Source: Paludisphaera borealis
GTDB taxonomy: Bacteria > Planctomycetota > Planctomycetia > Isosphaerales > Isosphaeraceae
Assembly (NCBI RefSeq): GCF_001956985.1
Contig: NZ_CP019082.1
Location: forward strand, 3,410,001 to 3,474,000
Direction: 5' to 3'
DNA length: 64,000 nucleotides
Below the pieces are notes generated by a model, which was not told the DNA's origin, made no database searches, and saw nothing but the letters and a program-made list of their open reading frames with translations. The position numbers and the translations under genes are program-made. Shown one piece after another: positions 55,138 to 64,000 of this stretch (within the stretch, counting starts at the first letter, position 1; each line of letters opens with the position of its first letter).

Positions 55138-56403
55138 ATGAATATGGGAGAGCCGCGACGCGTCGTCATCACCGGCATGGGGCTGGTCACGTCGCTGGGT
55201 GAGAACCTGAACCCGTTCTGGGAGGCGCTGTGCGCCGGCCGGAGCGGGGTAGGGCCGCTGACCCTGTTCGACACGACCGAGTTCAAGGTGCATTTCGGCG
55301 GCCAGGTGCGCGATTGGGACCCCGTGGCGCGGTTCGGGGTCAAGGAGGCGCGACACCTCGACCGGTTCGCGCAGTTCGCGCTCGTGGCTTCCGAGCACGC
55401 GGTGGTCGATTCGGGCATCGACTTCTCGAAACTGCCCCCCGAGCAGTGCGGAGTCATGATCGGGTCGGGGATCGGCGGGCTCAACGAGTTCGAGGCCCAG
55501 CACTCGATCATGATGCAGAAGGGGCCGTCGCGGATCAGTCCGTTCACGATCCCCAAGCTGATGGTCAACGCGGGCAGCGGGCAGGTGTCGATCCGGTGGG
55601 GGCTTCGCGGCCCGTGCTCGGCGATCGCCACGGCCTGCGCCTCGGCGACCAACGCCATCGGCGACGCCATGAAGCTGATCCAGTGTGGCGACGCCGACGT
55701 CATGATCACCGGCGGCAGCGAGACGGCCATCACCCACATGGGGCTGGGGGGCTTCGCGGCCCTCCGCGCGCTGTCGCTGCGCAACAACGACCCCGAGCGC
55801 GCCAGCCGGCCGTTCGATCGCGACCGCGACGGCTTCGTCCTATCCGAAGGCGCCGGGATCTTGATCGTCGAGGCCGAGGAGATCGCCCGAGCCCGCGGCG
55901 CCCGGATCTACGCCGAACTGCTCGGCTACGGCTTCGCGGGCGACGGCTACCACATCACCGCCCCCGACGAGCAAGGGCGAGGCGCGGCCCGCGCCATGAA
56001 GCGGTGCCTGACCGACGCCCGGGCCCCCGTCGACGCCGTCGACTACATCAACGCCCACGGCACCAGCACGCCGCTGGGCGACCTCGCCGAGACGATCGCT
56101 ATGAAGACGGTCTTCGGCCCGCACGCCTCGCGGCTCCAGATTTCCAGCACCAAGAGCCAGCTCGGCCACCTGCTGGGCGCCTCGGGAGGCGTCGAGCTGA
56201 TCGCCTCCACCCTGGCCATCCACACCGGCGTCCTGCCGCCGACGATCAACCTCGACGAGCCCAGCGAAGGCTGCGACCTCGACTACATCCCCAACGTCGC
56301 CCGCGAGGCGCGGGTCGACCGCGTCATGTCCAACAGCTTCGGCTTCGGCGGACACAACGCCAGCCTGCTGATCGGCCGCTACACTCCGTCCGGCCGCCCC
56401 TGA
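55138..56403 (+). CDS. fabF: 3-oxoacyl-ACP synthase II
   Basis: 421 residues. Condensing enzyme of fatty-acid elongation. [15 protein letters not shown] at the start; catalytic triad Cys167 ([12 protein letters not shown]), His307 ([11 protein letters not shown]) and His344 ([12 protein letters not shown]); [14 protein letters not shown] at the end. ATG 55138 is used; ATG 55144 is equally possible. Last gene of the fab set. Confidence 0.96.
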   Translation: MNMGEPRRVVITGMGLVTSLGENLNPFWEALCAGRSGVGPLTLFDTTEFKVHFGGQVRDWDPVARFGVKEARHLDRFAQFALVASEHAVVDSGIDFSKLPPEQCGVMIGSGIGGLNEFEAQHSIMMQKGPSRISPFTIPKLMVNAGSGQVSIRWGLRGPCSAIATACASATNAIGDAMKLIQCGDADVMITGGSETAITHMGLGGFAALRALSLRNNDPERASRPFDRDRDGFVLSEGAGILIVEAEEIARARGARIYAELLGYGFAGDGYHITAPDEQGRGAARAMKRCLTDARAPVDAVDYINAHGTSTPLGDLAETIAMKTVFGPHASRLQISSTKSQLGHLLGASGGVELIASTLAIHTGVLPPTINLDEPSEGCDLDYIPNVAREARVDRVMSNSFGFGGHNASLLIGRYTPSGRP

Positions 56404-56482
56404 GATCGGCGGCCGTGGACGAGAACGGCTCTGAACGACGAAGCCCAGTCAAATCGAGCCGGGCTGGAGTCGGCGTCGGCGG

Positions 56483-56920
56483 TCACTTCAGGTCGAAGTC
56501 GAAGCCCAGGATGCTGCCGTCGGGGGTAACCTCGACGAAGATCTCGCTCTCCCGGTTGAAACGAGCCGGGATGGACTCCTGGAGCTTGGCCGCCGCGCTC
56601 CCGCCTTCCCGAGCCGCCCGGATCTGCTCATCCACGCCGATACTGCTGATGTGCACCTGATACCTGCCCGCGATCAGTCCGTCCTCCTGGGAAATCACGT
56701 ACTCGCCGTTCGTGACGAACGCCCCGGAGCCCCTCGACATCGAGCCGGACGCCGGCATGAAGCGGACCGTCCCCTTGACCAGCGGGCGGCCCGCAACCTG
56801 AATGTTGCCGGCCACCGCATGGGCGGTCTCGTCGCCGGGCCCGTTGTAGTCGAACACGAGATATCCAAATCCGAGAGACGTCATCAAACCAAGAAGGCGA
56901 AGAAAGAGGGTGGCGGTCAT
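56483..56920 (-). CDS. Exported carboxypeptidase-regulatory-like protein
   Basis: About 145 residues. Hydrophobic N-terminal segment (FLRLLGLMTSLGFGYLVF) as signal or anchor, then a beta-sandwich: VAGNIQVAGRPLVKGTVRFM, then ASGSMSRGSGAFVTNGEYVI and LIAGRYQVHISSIG. This is the layout of the many small planctomycete proteins with a transthyretin-like fold. Function unknown. ATG 56920 was chosen; the open frame extends to 57019. Convergent with fabF. Confidence 0.72.
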   Translation of the reverse strand: MTATLFLRLLGLMTSLGFGYLVFDYNGPGDETAHAVAGNIQVAGRPLVKGTVRFMPASGSMSRGSGAFVTNGEYVISQEDGLIAGRYQVHISSIGVDEQIRAAREGGSAAAKLQESIPARFNRESEIFVEVTPDGSILGFDFDLK

Positions 56921-57186
56921 CAGGGCTCCAATCGCTGCCGCCGGTCGGGGCTGGAGTCGGGCGACTCGCGGGGCCGGCGAGGATCGCGTCAAGGCTTGAA
57001 TCGGCCGCTCTGGACGCACGATGGTCCACGTGGGCTCAATCCAGTATAGGTGGGGAAAATCTGCGGGGTGTCAGCTTCTAGGAGGTGAGGCAGGGATGCC
57101 ACACCATCGCTGCATTATAGGTATAACCGGGCCCAATTTCCAGCCCAAACCAGCGCAAGGCTGCAACCAATCGTGAAACGAGGGGC

Positions 57187-60099
57187 TCAGTCCGGGACGG
57201 TCGTCAGGCGGAGTTGCTCGGAGGGGACGTTGTAACGCGGGGCCAGGACCTCGCGAGAACGGCGGAGCAACCAGTGGCCGCAGGGGACGAGCAAGGGGCG
57301 GACCAGGACGGCGTCGACGGCGATGCCGACTACCAGGGCGAAGCCGAGCTGGCGGAGCGAGCCCAGCGGGCTGAACAGGAACGACGCGAAGCTGCACGCT
57401 GTGATCGCCGCGGCCGACGAGATCAGTCCGCCGGTCTGGCCGATCGCCCGGATGATGCCGCCGCGGAACCCGTGCCGGGCCGTCTCCTCGTGCAGCCGGC
57501 TCATCAAGAACACGTTGTAATCCACCCCCACGGCGACCAGCAGGACGAACAGGAAGTACGGGACCTTCCAGTCCAGTCCCTCGGCCCCCAGCAGGCTCAC
57601 GAAGACCAGGTGGGTGGCCCCCAGGGCGAACGCATAAGTGAGCACCATGGTCGCGACCAGGTTGAAGCAGGCCCAGGGATCGCGGAGGGCGATCATCAGG
57701 ACGAGGAAGACGCCGATCGGGACGACGAACCAGCTCTGGACCTGGTCGGTGTGGGTCAGCGCGCGGACGTCGGCCGATTCGGCGTTGGCGCCGGCGACCG
57801 AGGCGGTGACGTTGATCCCCTCGTACTCGCCGAGGTAGTCGTCGAGCCGCCTTCGAAGCGTCTCGACCTGGTCCATGGCCCCGTTCGAGAAGACCCGGTC
57901 GGTGAGCGTCACGTCGATCCGGGCGTGGCGGCCGTCGGGGGTGATGTAGGCGGCGAAGCTCTTGAGCAGCTCCGGGTTCTCCTTCACGGTCTCGGGCGTG
58001 ATCAGGAGGCGGTTGAGCGCGCGACGGCCCAGCGGGTCGCTCAGAATCCCACTGACCTCGCGATGAGCCCGTTCGGCCCCCAGGGCGATCTTGCCGGCGC
58101 CCTCGGCGGCCCGGGTCAGCTCGCTGAGCAGGGTCTCCCCCGGTTTGGGAGGTTGGGGCGGGGGCGGGGTCGTCGTCGAAGCGGCGGGGGGCTTGGCGGG
58201 CGCGCCGCCGACGAGCCTCACCGCGGCGTCGAACAGCCCCGAGGTCTTCGGCGCCCGCTGCCTGGCGCCCTGGGCGGCTCCTTCCAGGATGAGCTGATTG
58301 AAGCCGGACCGCAGGCTGGCGACGTTCCAGGTGGCGGGGACGCCCTGGCTCCAGAGGACGGCGTCGGCCGCCGTCTTGAGCCCTTCCGACAGGACGTCGT
58401 CGGCCGACGCGGGAGTCGCCGAGGGAGGGGGGGGCGCCGGGGGCGTCGAGGGGGGCTTCTCCGACACCTGGGGCGTGTTCCCCGCCGCGACCCCGCCGGT
58501 GATGTTCAGCCCGGTCTTCCGCTCCAGCCAGAGCGCTGCGCGAAGTTTGGCCGCGCCTTCGTTGAGCCCTTTCTGAAGCTGCGTCCCACCGTCGGCGAGC
58601 TGCTGGAAGCCCTGATCGACCTCTCCCAGCCGCGAGGCCAGGCGCGCCCGGTTGAGCGGTTCGGGGCTGCCGAGCGGTTGCGTCGCCGAGCGGACCTCCT
58701 GGTGCCGACGCTGGTGCGACAGCAGCCGGCTGACGTCGTCGATCAGCGCCAGGCCTTCCGAGCTGGTCAGGTCGACGTGGTCCGATTCGAGCACGATCGT
58801 CAGCGGGGCCGTCATACCGGGATCGAACTTCGAGAGCACCAGGCTCAGGCTCTGCGCGGAGCTGGAGTCGGGGGGCATCTCGGAGAGCAGGTCCATCACG
58901 AAATGCGTCCGCAGACCGACGACGACCAGGGGGATCATCGCGGCCATGGTGAGGGCCCAGCTTCGCAGCGGGCGGGCCATGACCGTTCGTCCCACCGCCT
59001 CCCAGTAGCCGTTCGACGCCGCGGTGAAGCCCTCGAAGCAACGCGGGCGGAACCGGGCCAGAAGCACGAGCAGGGCGGGGGTCAGGGTCAGCGTGGCGAC
59101 CAGGGTGATCGCCAGCCCGAGCGCCACGCTCGGCCCGGTCGTCGCGAACAGCGTGAACTTGGTCGTGCCCATCAGCATGAGGCCGATGATGATCGTCCCG
59201 GCGCTTGTGACCAGCGGCGTGAACGACCGCGACAGCGTCATCCGCATCACCCCGGCCGGATTGCGGGGGTTGAAGTGCTCGCCGAACCTCCACGACAGGA
59301 ACAGGCAGAAATCGGTCCCCGTTCCGAACAGGATGGCGACCAGGAACAGCTCGACCAGCGACGAGATCCGCCAGCCTCCCAGGGTCAACCAGGCGAGCAC
59401 CCCTCGGGCGATCACCAGGCTGACGCCGATCGTCGTCAGCGGCACCAGGGCCAGCCAGAACGACCGATACACGACCAGGAGGACGATCAGCAAGAGGACG
59501 ACCGTGGCCACCGCGGCGCGGTCGAGCGAGACCTGCACCTGGTGCATGTAGTCGCGGCCGATCACCGCATCACCGGTCCAGAGGACTTGCAAGCCCGCCG
59601 CCTCGGGAGCCTCTTTCACGGCCGACTCGGCCTGCTCCTGGAGCCAGCCGATTGCCTCGTGGGCCGAGGGCGCGACGTTCGCCGCGTCGAGCGGCACGAT
59701 CACCATGCTGACGGCGCCGTCGGCGCTGACCAGACGCTTGGCGATCTCGGGCTGCGACGTGGGGCCGAGCACGCGGAGCACGACGGCGGGGCGACCGGGC
59801 ACCTCGAACCGTCGCGCCAGGTCGGTCGCGAACCGGCGGTCGGCCTCGGTCAGGCCGGCGGGACGGTAGAGCGCGGCCACCGCCGTCGACTCGTACGCCT
59901 GGTCGGGCCAGCACTCCTTCACCAGCTCGGCCGCCCGGCGGCTCTCGGCCTCGCGGCCCAGCAGCTTCGACTGCCCCTCGGCCGCCAGCTTGGTCAGATT
60001 CGGCGACCCCACCCCCACGACGACCGCCAGCGTCAGCCAGGCCGCGACGATCCACGCCGGCCAGCGACTCGAAAGCGTCCCTATCATTTCCAGTGGCAT
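57187..60099 (-). CDS. MMPL/RND-family transporter
   Basis: 970 residues with twelve-helix RND layout: helix 1 (WPAWIVAAWLTLAVVVGVGS), first extracytoplasmic domain, helices 2-6 with GTGTDFCLFLSWRFGEHFNP, a long second extracytoplasmic domain (about 400-740) rich in Pro and Gly around 555-580 and 660-680, then helices 8-12 with VGVDYNVFLMSRLHEE. The paired Asp-Tyr/Asp-Phe positions in helices 4 and 10 are those of proton-driven MMPL exporters, which move lipids or hopanoids. No partner gene is near. ATG 60087 is an alternative start. Confidence 0.92.
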   Translation of the reverse strand: MPLEMIGTLSSRWPAWIVAAWLTLAVVVGVGSPNLTKLAAEGQSKLLGREAESRRAAELVKECWPDQAYESTAVAALYRPAGLTEADRRFATDLARRFEVPGRPAVVLRVLGPTSQPEIAKRLVSADGAVSMVIVPLDAANVAPSAHEAIGWLQEQAESAVKEAPEAAGLQVLWTGDAVIGRDYMHQVQVSLDRAAVATVVLLLIVLLVVYRSFWLALVPLTTIGVSLVIARGVLAWLTLGGWRISSLVELFLVAILFGTGTDFCLFLSWRFGEHFNPRNPAGVMRMTLSRSFTPLVTSAGTIIIGLMLMGTTKFTLFATTGPSVALGLAITLVATLTLTPALLVLLARFRPRCFEGFTAASNGYWEAVGRTVMARPLRSWALTMAAMIPLVVVGLRTHFVMDLLSEMPPDSSSAQSLSLVLSKFDPGMTAPLTIVLESDHVDLTSSEGLALIDDVSRLLSHQRRHQEVRSATQPLGSPEPLNRARLASRLGEVDQGFQQLADGGTQLQKGLNEGAAKLRAALWLERKTGLNITGGVAAGNTPQVSEKPPSTPPAPPPPSATPASADDVLSEGLKTAADAVLWSQGVPATWNVASLRSGFNQLILEGAAQGARQRAPKTSGLFDAAVRLVGGAPAKPPAASTTTPPPPQPPKPGETLLSELTRAAEGAGKIALGAERAHREVSGILSDPLGRRALNRLLITPETVKENPELLKSFAAYITPDGRHARIDVTLTDRVFSNGAMDQVETLRRRLDDYLGEYEGINVTASVAGANAESADVRALTHTDQVQSWFVVPIGVFLVLMIALRDPWACFNLVATMVLTYAFALGATHLVFVSLLGAEGLDWKVPYFLFVLLVAVGVDYNVFLMSRLHEETARHGFRGGIIRAIGQTGGLISSAAAITACSFASFLFSPLGSLRQLGFALVVGIAVDAVLVRPLLVPCGHWLLRRSREVLAPRYNVPSEQLRLTTVPD

Positions 60100-60313
60100 C
60101 GATGCCGTCTCCTGGGAACCTCGTCCCGCAGCGCTCTCCGTTCAGCCTGGAAACAGCGTGCCGCAGTCACTCGGATCCCACTCGACTTCGAGCAGACCCG
60201 TGAAAGAGGAGTGGGGCTGGTGGCTGAGTTTCGCACGTTTTTGATAGTTCAGTATAAGACTCCGCGTCCCCGCCAGCAACCAGAAAGCCGGCCCGGCGGT
60301 GGGTGGCGCGGGT

Positions 60314-61612
60314 TCAGTCGGCGCCTGGCGAAACGGCGGGAGCCGTCGCCGGGTGGTAGCTGTTGCAGAAGTCGATCCGCTCGCCGATGCTCGGGTGCGA
60401 GGCGCGGAAGACCCGGTAAACCCACCCTGGGCGCGGGTTGCCCAAGTTCTCGGTTTGCAGCTTCGCGAAGGCCGTCCCGCCCGAGTGGTTGGCGTGGGTC
60501 AATTCGATGGCGAAGCGGTCGGCCTCGTGCTCCTGATAGCGGCTGTACGCCATCGCCACGGGGCTCAGGAACAGGCTGGAAATCTGGAGCAGCAGGAGCA
60601 TCAGCGGCACCGAGGCGACGTCCGAGAGCTGGTCGAAACCGAGCCGACCGCGGAACCGTTGGATCAGGCGGCCGGACGCCGCGTGCACGAAATACAGGCC
60701 GAGCAGGGTGACGACGAACGAGAGGAAGACCGAGCGGACGACGTGGCCCAGGACGTAGTGCCCCATCTCGTGGGCCATGACGAACAGGACTTCCTTCTCA
60801 TTGAGCCGGGCGAGCAGGGTGTCCCAGAGGACGATCCGCTTGGTGCCGAGGAAGCCCGTGACGTAGGCGTTGACCGCCTTGGTGTCGACGCTCTTGGCGA
60901 CCTCGAAGACCCGGCTCGAATCGATGCCGGCCTTCCCGGCGAGGTCGAGGATCGACCGTTCCAGCCCCTGGTTCCGCATCGGTCCGAAGTCGTTGTACAG
61001 CGGATCGATCCAGATCGGCTTGACCAGCATGACGAAGAGCAAGAACGGGACCGACGCCAGGCTCGTATACAGCCACCACCGCCTCGGGGACCGCTTCATC
61101 AGGAGGTACGGGACCCACAGCACCCCGAAGCCGACGGCCATGCTCAGGACGAGGTCGAGGACCGAATCCTTGAGCCACTTCCCCGGCGACTGATTCGACA
61201 GCCCGTACGCGTGCAGCCGGGCGAAGCCCTGGTAATAGTCGATCGGCAGCTCGATCAGAAAGACGACCGCCAGATACAAGACGATGTAGATCCCGACCGT
61301 CAAGAACCAGACGCGCCCTCCGACCCGGGCGGCCAGGTCGCGGAGCCGGGCCGAGAAGCCCGAAAAAACGAGCAACGCGGGGAGCACGATCCCCCAGACG
61401 CGATTAAACGCCCAGAGCGCCATCCCGCCGTTGTAAAACTCCATCGCCTTCGCGCTCGGCTGGGGAACCTCCACCGGCGCCCGCTCGTCGACGGCCGCCG
61501 CCGCCGGCTGCGCGGCATCGGGCTCGGCCTGCCCGCGAGCCGGGTTCGAGACGAGCAGGAAAGAACTCACGACGAGCACCGCCGCCAACCAGCCCGCAAG
61601 CCACTTCGCCAT
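60314..61612 (-). CDS. M48-family (Ste24/HtpX-like) membrane metallopeptidase
   Basis: 432 residues. N-terminal signal/anchor, Ala/Pro-rich linker, then a Ste24-type membrane domain. Zinc motif HEMGH in FVMAHEMGHYVLGHVVRSVF (near residue 280), third ligand in RYQEHEADRFAIELTH. The ARIDGSRVFEVAKSVDTKAV-like region (here GIDSSRVFEVAKSVDTKAVN) and NAYVTGFLGTKRIVLWDTLL match CAAX protease 1. Probably removes damaged or misfolded membrane proteins. ATG 61612. The next gene on the same strand ends 47 bases upstream of it. Confidence 0.93.
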   Translation of the reverse strand: MAKWLAGWLAAVLVVSSFLLVSNPARGQAEPDAAQPAAAAVDERAPVEVPQPSAKAMEFYNGGMALWAFNRVWGIVLPALLVFSGFSARLRDLAARVGGRVWFLTVGIYIVLYLAVVFLIELPIDYYQGFARLHAYGLSNQSPGKWLKDSVLDLVLSMAVGFGVLWVPYLLMKRSPRRWWLYTSLASVPFLLFVMLVKPIWIDPLYNDFGPMRNQGLERSILDLAGKAGIDSSRVFEVAKSVDTKAVNAYVTGFLGTKRIVLWDTLLARLNEKEVLFVMAHEMGHYVLGHVVRSVFLSFVVTLLGLYFVHAASGRLIQRFRGRLGFDQLSDVASVPLMLLLLQISSLFLSPVAMAYSRYQEHEADRFAIELTHANHSGGTAFAKLQTENLGNPRPGWVYRVFRASHPSIGERIDFCNSYHPATAPAVSPGAD

Positions 61613-61658
61613 ATCGTCCGCCTCGTCGAAGACGCCCTGGAGCCGCGCCGCCCGCGTC

Positions 61659-62180
61659 CTAATTCCACGTAATCGCGCGCGGCCACTTCGGGTCGTTGTA
61701 CGCGATCGCGGTCAGGTGGGCGACGCCGTCGGTTATCAGATAGGTTTCATCCGTATACTGCCCGACCGCGCAGCAGCCGCCGCCGAGATCGGGGATGACC
61801 CTCACGCGGACGCAGAGGCCCTCCGCCGTGATCGCCAGGTCCCGAATTTCACCCGTCCAGCCCTGGATCGGGAGCTTGATCCAGGAGAAGTGCCGCGCCC
61901 GCTTCTCGGGGACGGATCGATCCGTCTCCGCCTGCCGGCCGATCAACTCGGCGGCCAGCTCCTGGATCACCCGATCGCCGCCGCCGGAGTCGTGGCGCGG
62001 GACGATCTTGAAGAGCGGGACGGCGGGAGGCTCCGTCTGCTGGGTGCCGGCGACCGGCGGCGCGTCGGCCGCGACTTGTGACTTGGGCTCGCCGGGCTGG
62101 TCCGCCGAGGAAGCCGAAACCGCGAACTGAACCACGAGAGCCGTCGAGAGCAGCGGCAACGCCTTCAGAATCCGATTCAT
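61659..62180 (-). CDS. Exported hypothetical protein
   Basis: 173 residues. Strong ribosome site (AGGAGGAGG just before ATG 62180) and a signal peptide (ILKALPLLSTALVVQFAVSA). The mature part holds VIQELAAELIGRQAETDRSV, HFSWIKLPIQGWTGEIRDLA and a C-terminal beta-rich region with GGGCCAVGQYTDETYLI; the double Cys may form a disulfide. No family recognised. Start chosen from the ribosome site although the frame is open to 62591. Possibly co-transcribed with the M48 gene. Confidence 0.8.
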   Translation of the reverse strand: MNRILKALPLLSTALVVQFAVSASSADQPGEPKSQVAADAPPVAGTQQTEPPAVPLFKIVPRHDSGGGDRVIQELAAELIGRQAETDRSVPEKRARHFSWIKLPIQGWTGEIRDLAITAEGLCVRVRVIPDLGGGCCAVGQYTDETYLITDGVAHLTAIAYNDPKWPRAITWN

Positions 62181-62378
62181 CGTGCCTCCTCCTGATTGAT
62201 CGACCTGGCTGACGGGCCTCAAGTTGACGAGCGCCGGTGATCCTGTCAAGCCGGACGGGACGCCTCCCGCGCCGACTGCTCCACGGAATTTCCCAAGAAA
62301 GGCGGACCATTCCCCGCGCTCGCCTGCATTATCCTCGTGTAAGGGGCGAGGCGTCGCGAAGGCGAGGGGGGCGGGACG

Positions 62379-64000
62379 ATGGGAAGGGCGAGAGTTCAGC
62401 GCGACGTGGTCGTCCAGCAGGTCTGCACGCTGTTCACGCTGGGGACGATCGACGGGATGACCGACGGGCGGCTGCTCGAACGGTTCACGACGTTCGCCGA
62501 CGAGTCGGCCGAGGCGGCGTTCTCGGCCCTGGTCGAGCGGCACGGGCCGATGGTCTTGCGCGTCTGCCGGTCGGTCCTGCGCGATCGGCACGACGCCGAG
62601 GACGCCTTCCAGGCCACGTTCCTGGTCATGGTCCGCCGCGCGCGGTCGCTCTGGGTGCGCGACTCACTGGGCCCATGGCTCTACCAGGTGGCCCACCGCA
62701 CCGCCACGCGGGCCCGGACGGTCGAAACCCAGCGGCGGCGCCGAGAGCGCAAGGCGGCCTTCGGGCTCGTCGCGGAGGTCGAGGAGCGGCCCCCGGACGA
62801 TCTCGACGAAGCGTTACATGAAGAGGTCGCCCGACTCCCCGAGCGGTATCGCGCGGCGGTCGTCCTCTGCCTGCTCGAAGGCCTGCCCCACGAGCAGGCG
62901 GCGCGTCGGCTGGGATGGCCGGTCGGGACCGTCCAGAGCCGCCTGGCCCGGGGCCGCGAGCGACTCAAGCGGAGCCTGACCCGGCGCGGCCTGGCCCCAT
63001 CGGTCGCCATCGCCGCCGCATCGGCCCTGCCGCCGAAGCTCGCCGAAGCCACGTTGCAATCCGCCCTGCGGTACGCCGCGACCGGCTCGCAAGCCGCCGC
63101 GATCTCGTCGTCGATCCTCGTTCTGACCGAAGGAGTCCTCCGCATGATGACGCTGGCGAAACTCAAGACCGGCCTGCTCGCATTCGCGACCGTCGGCTGC
63201 CTCGGCCTCGCAACCGCCGTCGTCCCCCGTTCGATCGGGGCTCACGGGGAGGAACCGCCGCACTTCCAAAATCCGTCGGCCGTGAGGGAGAAAGCCAAGC
63301 CGCCGGAGCCCGAAGCCTCGGTCAAGGGGATTCCCACCCCGATCGATTCGACCGTCCTGATCCGGCTCGAGCACGAAGCGACGGTGGGCTACGTCCGAGG
63401 CACGATCATCCAGAGCACGCCGACGGAGGCCATTATCTTGACGAGCAGCCATGCTTTCCCCTCGGATGCCAGGCGCAAAGAGATCGAGTCGACATCGATC
63501 AAGGTCACCTATCGCGGGCGAACGAGAGACCTCGTAGGCGCCGGCCCCTCCGCCAGGCTGACAGCGACGGCCTACCCACTCGGGCAATCCGATGCTGAGT
63601 TGATCGACTGCGACACGGCGCGCGGCGTCGCGCTGGTCCGAATCCGTCCCGGAGAGGTGCTTCCCGTTTCGCCGATCGTGCCGCCGAGTTGGGAGCCCAA
63701 GTCCGGCACGAGAATGACCACGATCTGGGGTGATTCGGGAGAGTTTTCCGGAAAGTTCGCGGAGTGCTCCGTCCTCGGCATGACCAAAGGACTGCAGGGC
63801 AATTCCATCTACGAGGCGATCGAGTGCGACCTGGCGCCGATCCAGGGATGCTCTGGAGTCGGTTTGTTTACCAAGGGGCCGGACGGAAAAACGAATCTCC
63901 TGGGGGGCGTCTGCAATTTCGCTGAGCCAGGCAGAAAGCGTGGCCTCTACGCCTCTCCAAAGATGATCTATCCCATCCTCGACAAGAACGGCCTCTCGTC
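62379..64000 (+). CDS. ECF sigma factor fused through a membrane helix to a trypsin-like domain (3' partial)
   Basis: At least 540 codons, open at the window end. Residues 1-190: ECF sigma factor, with region 2 (EAAFSALVERHGPMVLRVCR, DRHDAEDAFQATFLVMVRRA) and region 4 (LPERYRAAVVLCLLEGLPHE, AARRLGWPVGTVQSRLARGR). Residues about 190-255: Ala-rich linker. Residues about 258-280: membrane helix (LKTGLLAFATVGCLGLATAV). From about 330: trypsin/HtrA-like fold with the catalytic-His context ILTSSHAF (His358) and the Ser context IQGCSGVGLF (Ser492). The Asp position reads RGVALVRI, with Gly where Asp is usual (Asp410 and Asp412 lie just before), so activity is uncertain. ATG 62379. Confidence 0.85.
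   Translation, partial: MGRARVQRDVVVQQVCTLFTLGTIDGMTDGRLLERFTTFADESAEAAFSALVERHGPMVLRVCRSVLRDRHDAEDAFQATFLVMVRRARSLWVRDSLGPWLYQVAHRTATRARTVETQRRRRERKAAFGLVAEVEERPPDDLDEALHEEVARLPERYRAAVVLCLLEGLPHEQAARRLGWPVGTVQSRLARGRERLKRSLTRRGLAPSVAIAAASALPPKLAEATLQSALRYAATGSQAAAISSSILVLTEGVLRMMTLAKLKTGLLAFATVGCLGLATAVVPRSIGAHGEEPPHFQNPSAVREKAKPPEPEASVKGIPTPIDSTVLIRLEHEATVGYVRGTIIQSTPTEAIILTSSHAFPSDARRKEIESTSIKVTYRGRTRDLVGAGPSARLTATAYPLGQSDAELIDCDTARGVALVRIRPGEVLPVSPIVPPSWEPKSGTRMTTIWGDSGEFSGKFAECSVLGMTKGLQGNSIYEAIECDLAPIQGCSGVGLFTKGPDGKTNLLGGVCNFAEPGRKRGLYASPKMIYPILDKNGLS

Noticed and set aside
57214-60711. A 1165-codon open frame on the plus strand opposite the MMPL transporter
   Set aside because: It is antisense to a gene with clear family motifs and helices; its translation is Arg/Gln/Glu/Gly-rich with no domains, as expected from reading a high-GC gene backwards.

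Overview
The window is high-GC bacterial DNA that looks like a chromosome segment from a planctomycete, most likely of the Isosphaera/Singulisphaera/Paludisphaera group. This is inferred from gene content and I could not test it. The supporting content is: an ECF sigma factor carrying a long C-terminal extension, an excisionase-type HTH fused to a receiver-like domain, a TPR-multihaem cytochrome, a FlgI-like/HEAT fusion, a DUF3472 protein, an 'NALKHG' protein, and several families of dispersed inverted repeats.

Layout. 0-6.6 kb: end of an M19 dipeptidase, a giant protein with an S1-S4 voltage-sensor-like module, a cluster of REP-like repeats and a glycosyltransferase. 6.9-14.4 kb: a broken-up str locus, rpsL-rpsG, then two paralogous glycosyltransferases and a TlpA-like thioredoxin, then an EF-G gene; no tuf follows. 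14.5-24.5 kb: an NALKHG-type protein, two long inverted repeats, a sugar transferase, a squalene-cyclase-like repeat protein, the FlgI/HEAT fusion, a small regulator and a GT-C glycosyltransferase. 24.6-29.6 kb: moaC, a polyprenyl synthase, an XRE regulator and a MacB-type ABC exporter pair. 29.8-34.8 kb: the recombination/replication cluster ffs (SRP RNA)-dnaX-ybaB-recR, then rpoN. 35-41 kb: a seven-haem cytochrome, a decayed guanine deaminase, a DUF2127 protein and a double M16 peptidase.

41-56.4 kb holds the fatty-acid genes plsX-fabD ... fabG-acpP-fabF. The set is interrupted by about 10.3 kb that carries asnB, a DUF3472 protein, a small membrane-associated protein, a histidine kinase and then a mobile, lower-GC patch. 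The patch has duplicated sequences around an inverted-repeat-bounded mini-element, an orphan two-repeat protein, a RAYT (REP-associated) transposase and an IS110-family transposase. 56.5-64 kb: a small secreted protein, an MMPL/RND transporter, an M48/Ste24 protease, another secreted protein and an ECF sigma factor fused through a membrane helix to a trypsin-like domain, which runs off the end.

No tRNA, rRNA or CRISPR array was seen. The strongest leads are the A9 slippage site in dnaX with stops in both alternative frames, the sigma-TM-protease fusion, the RAYT with matching REP-like motifs and nearby mini-element, the split fab cluster, and the voltage sensor without a visible pore.
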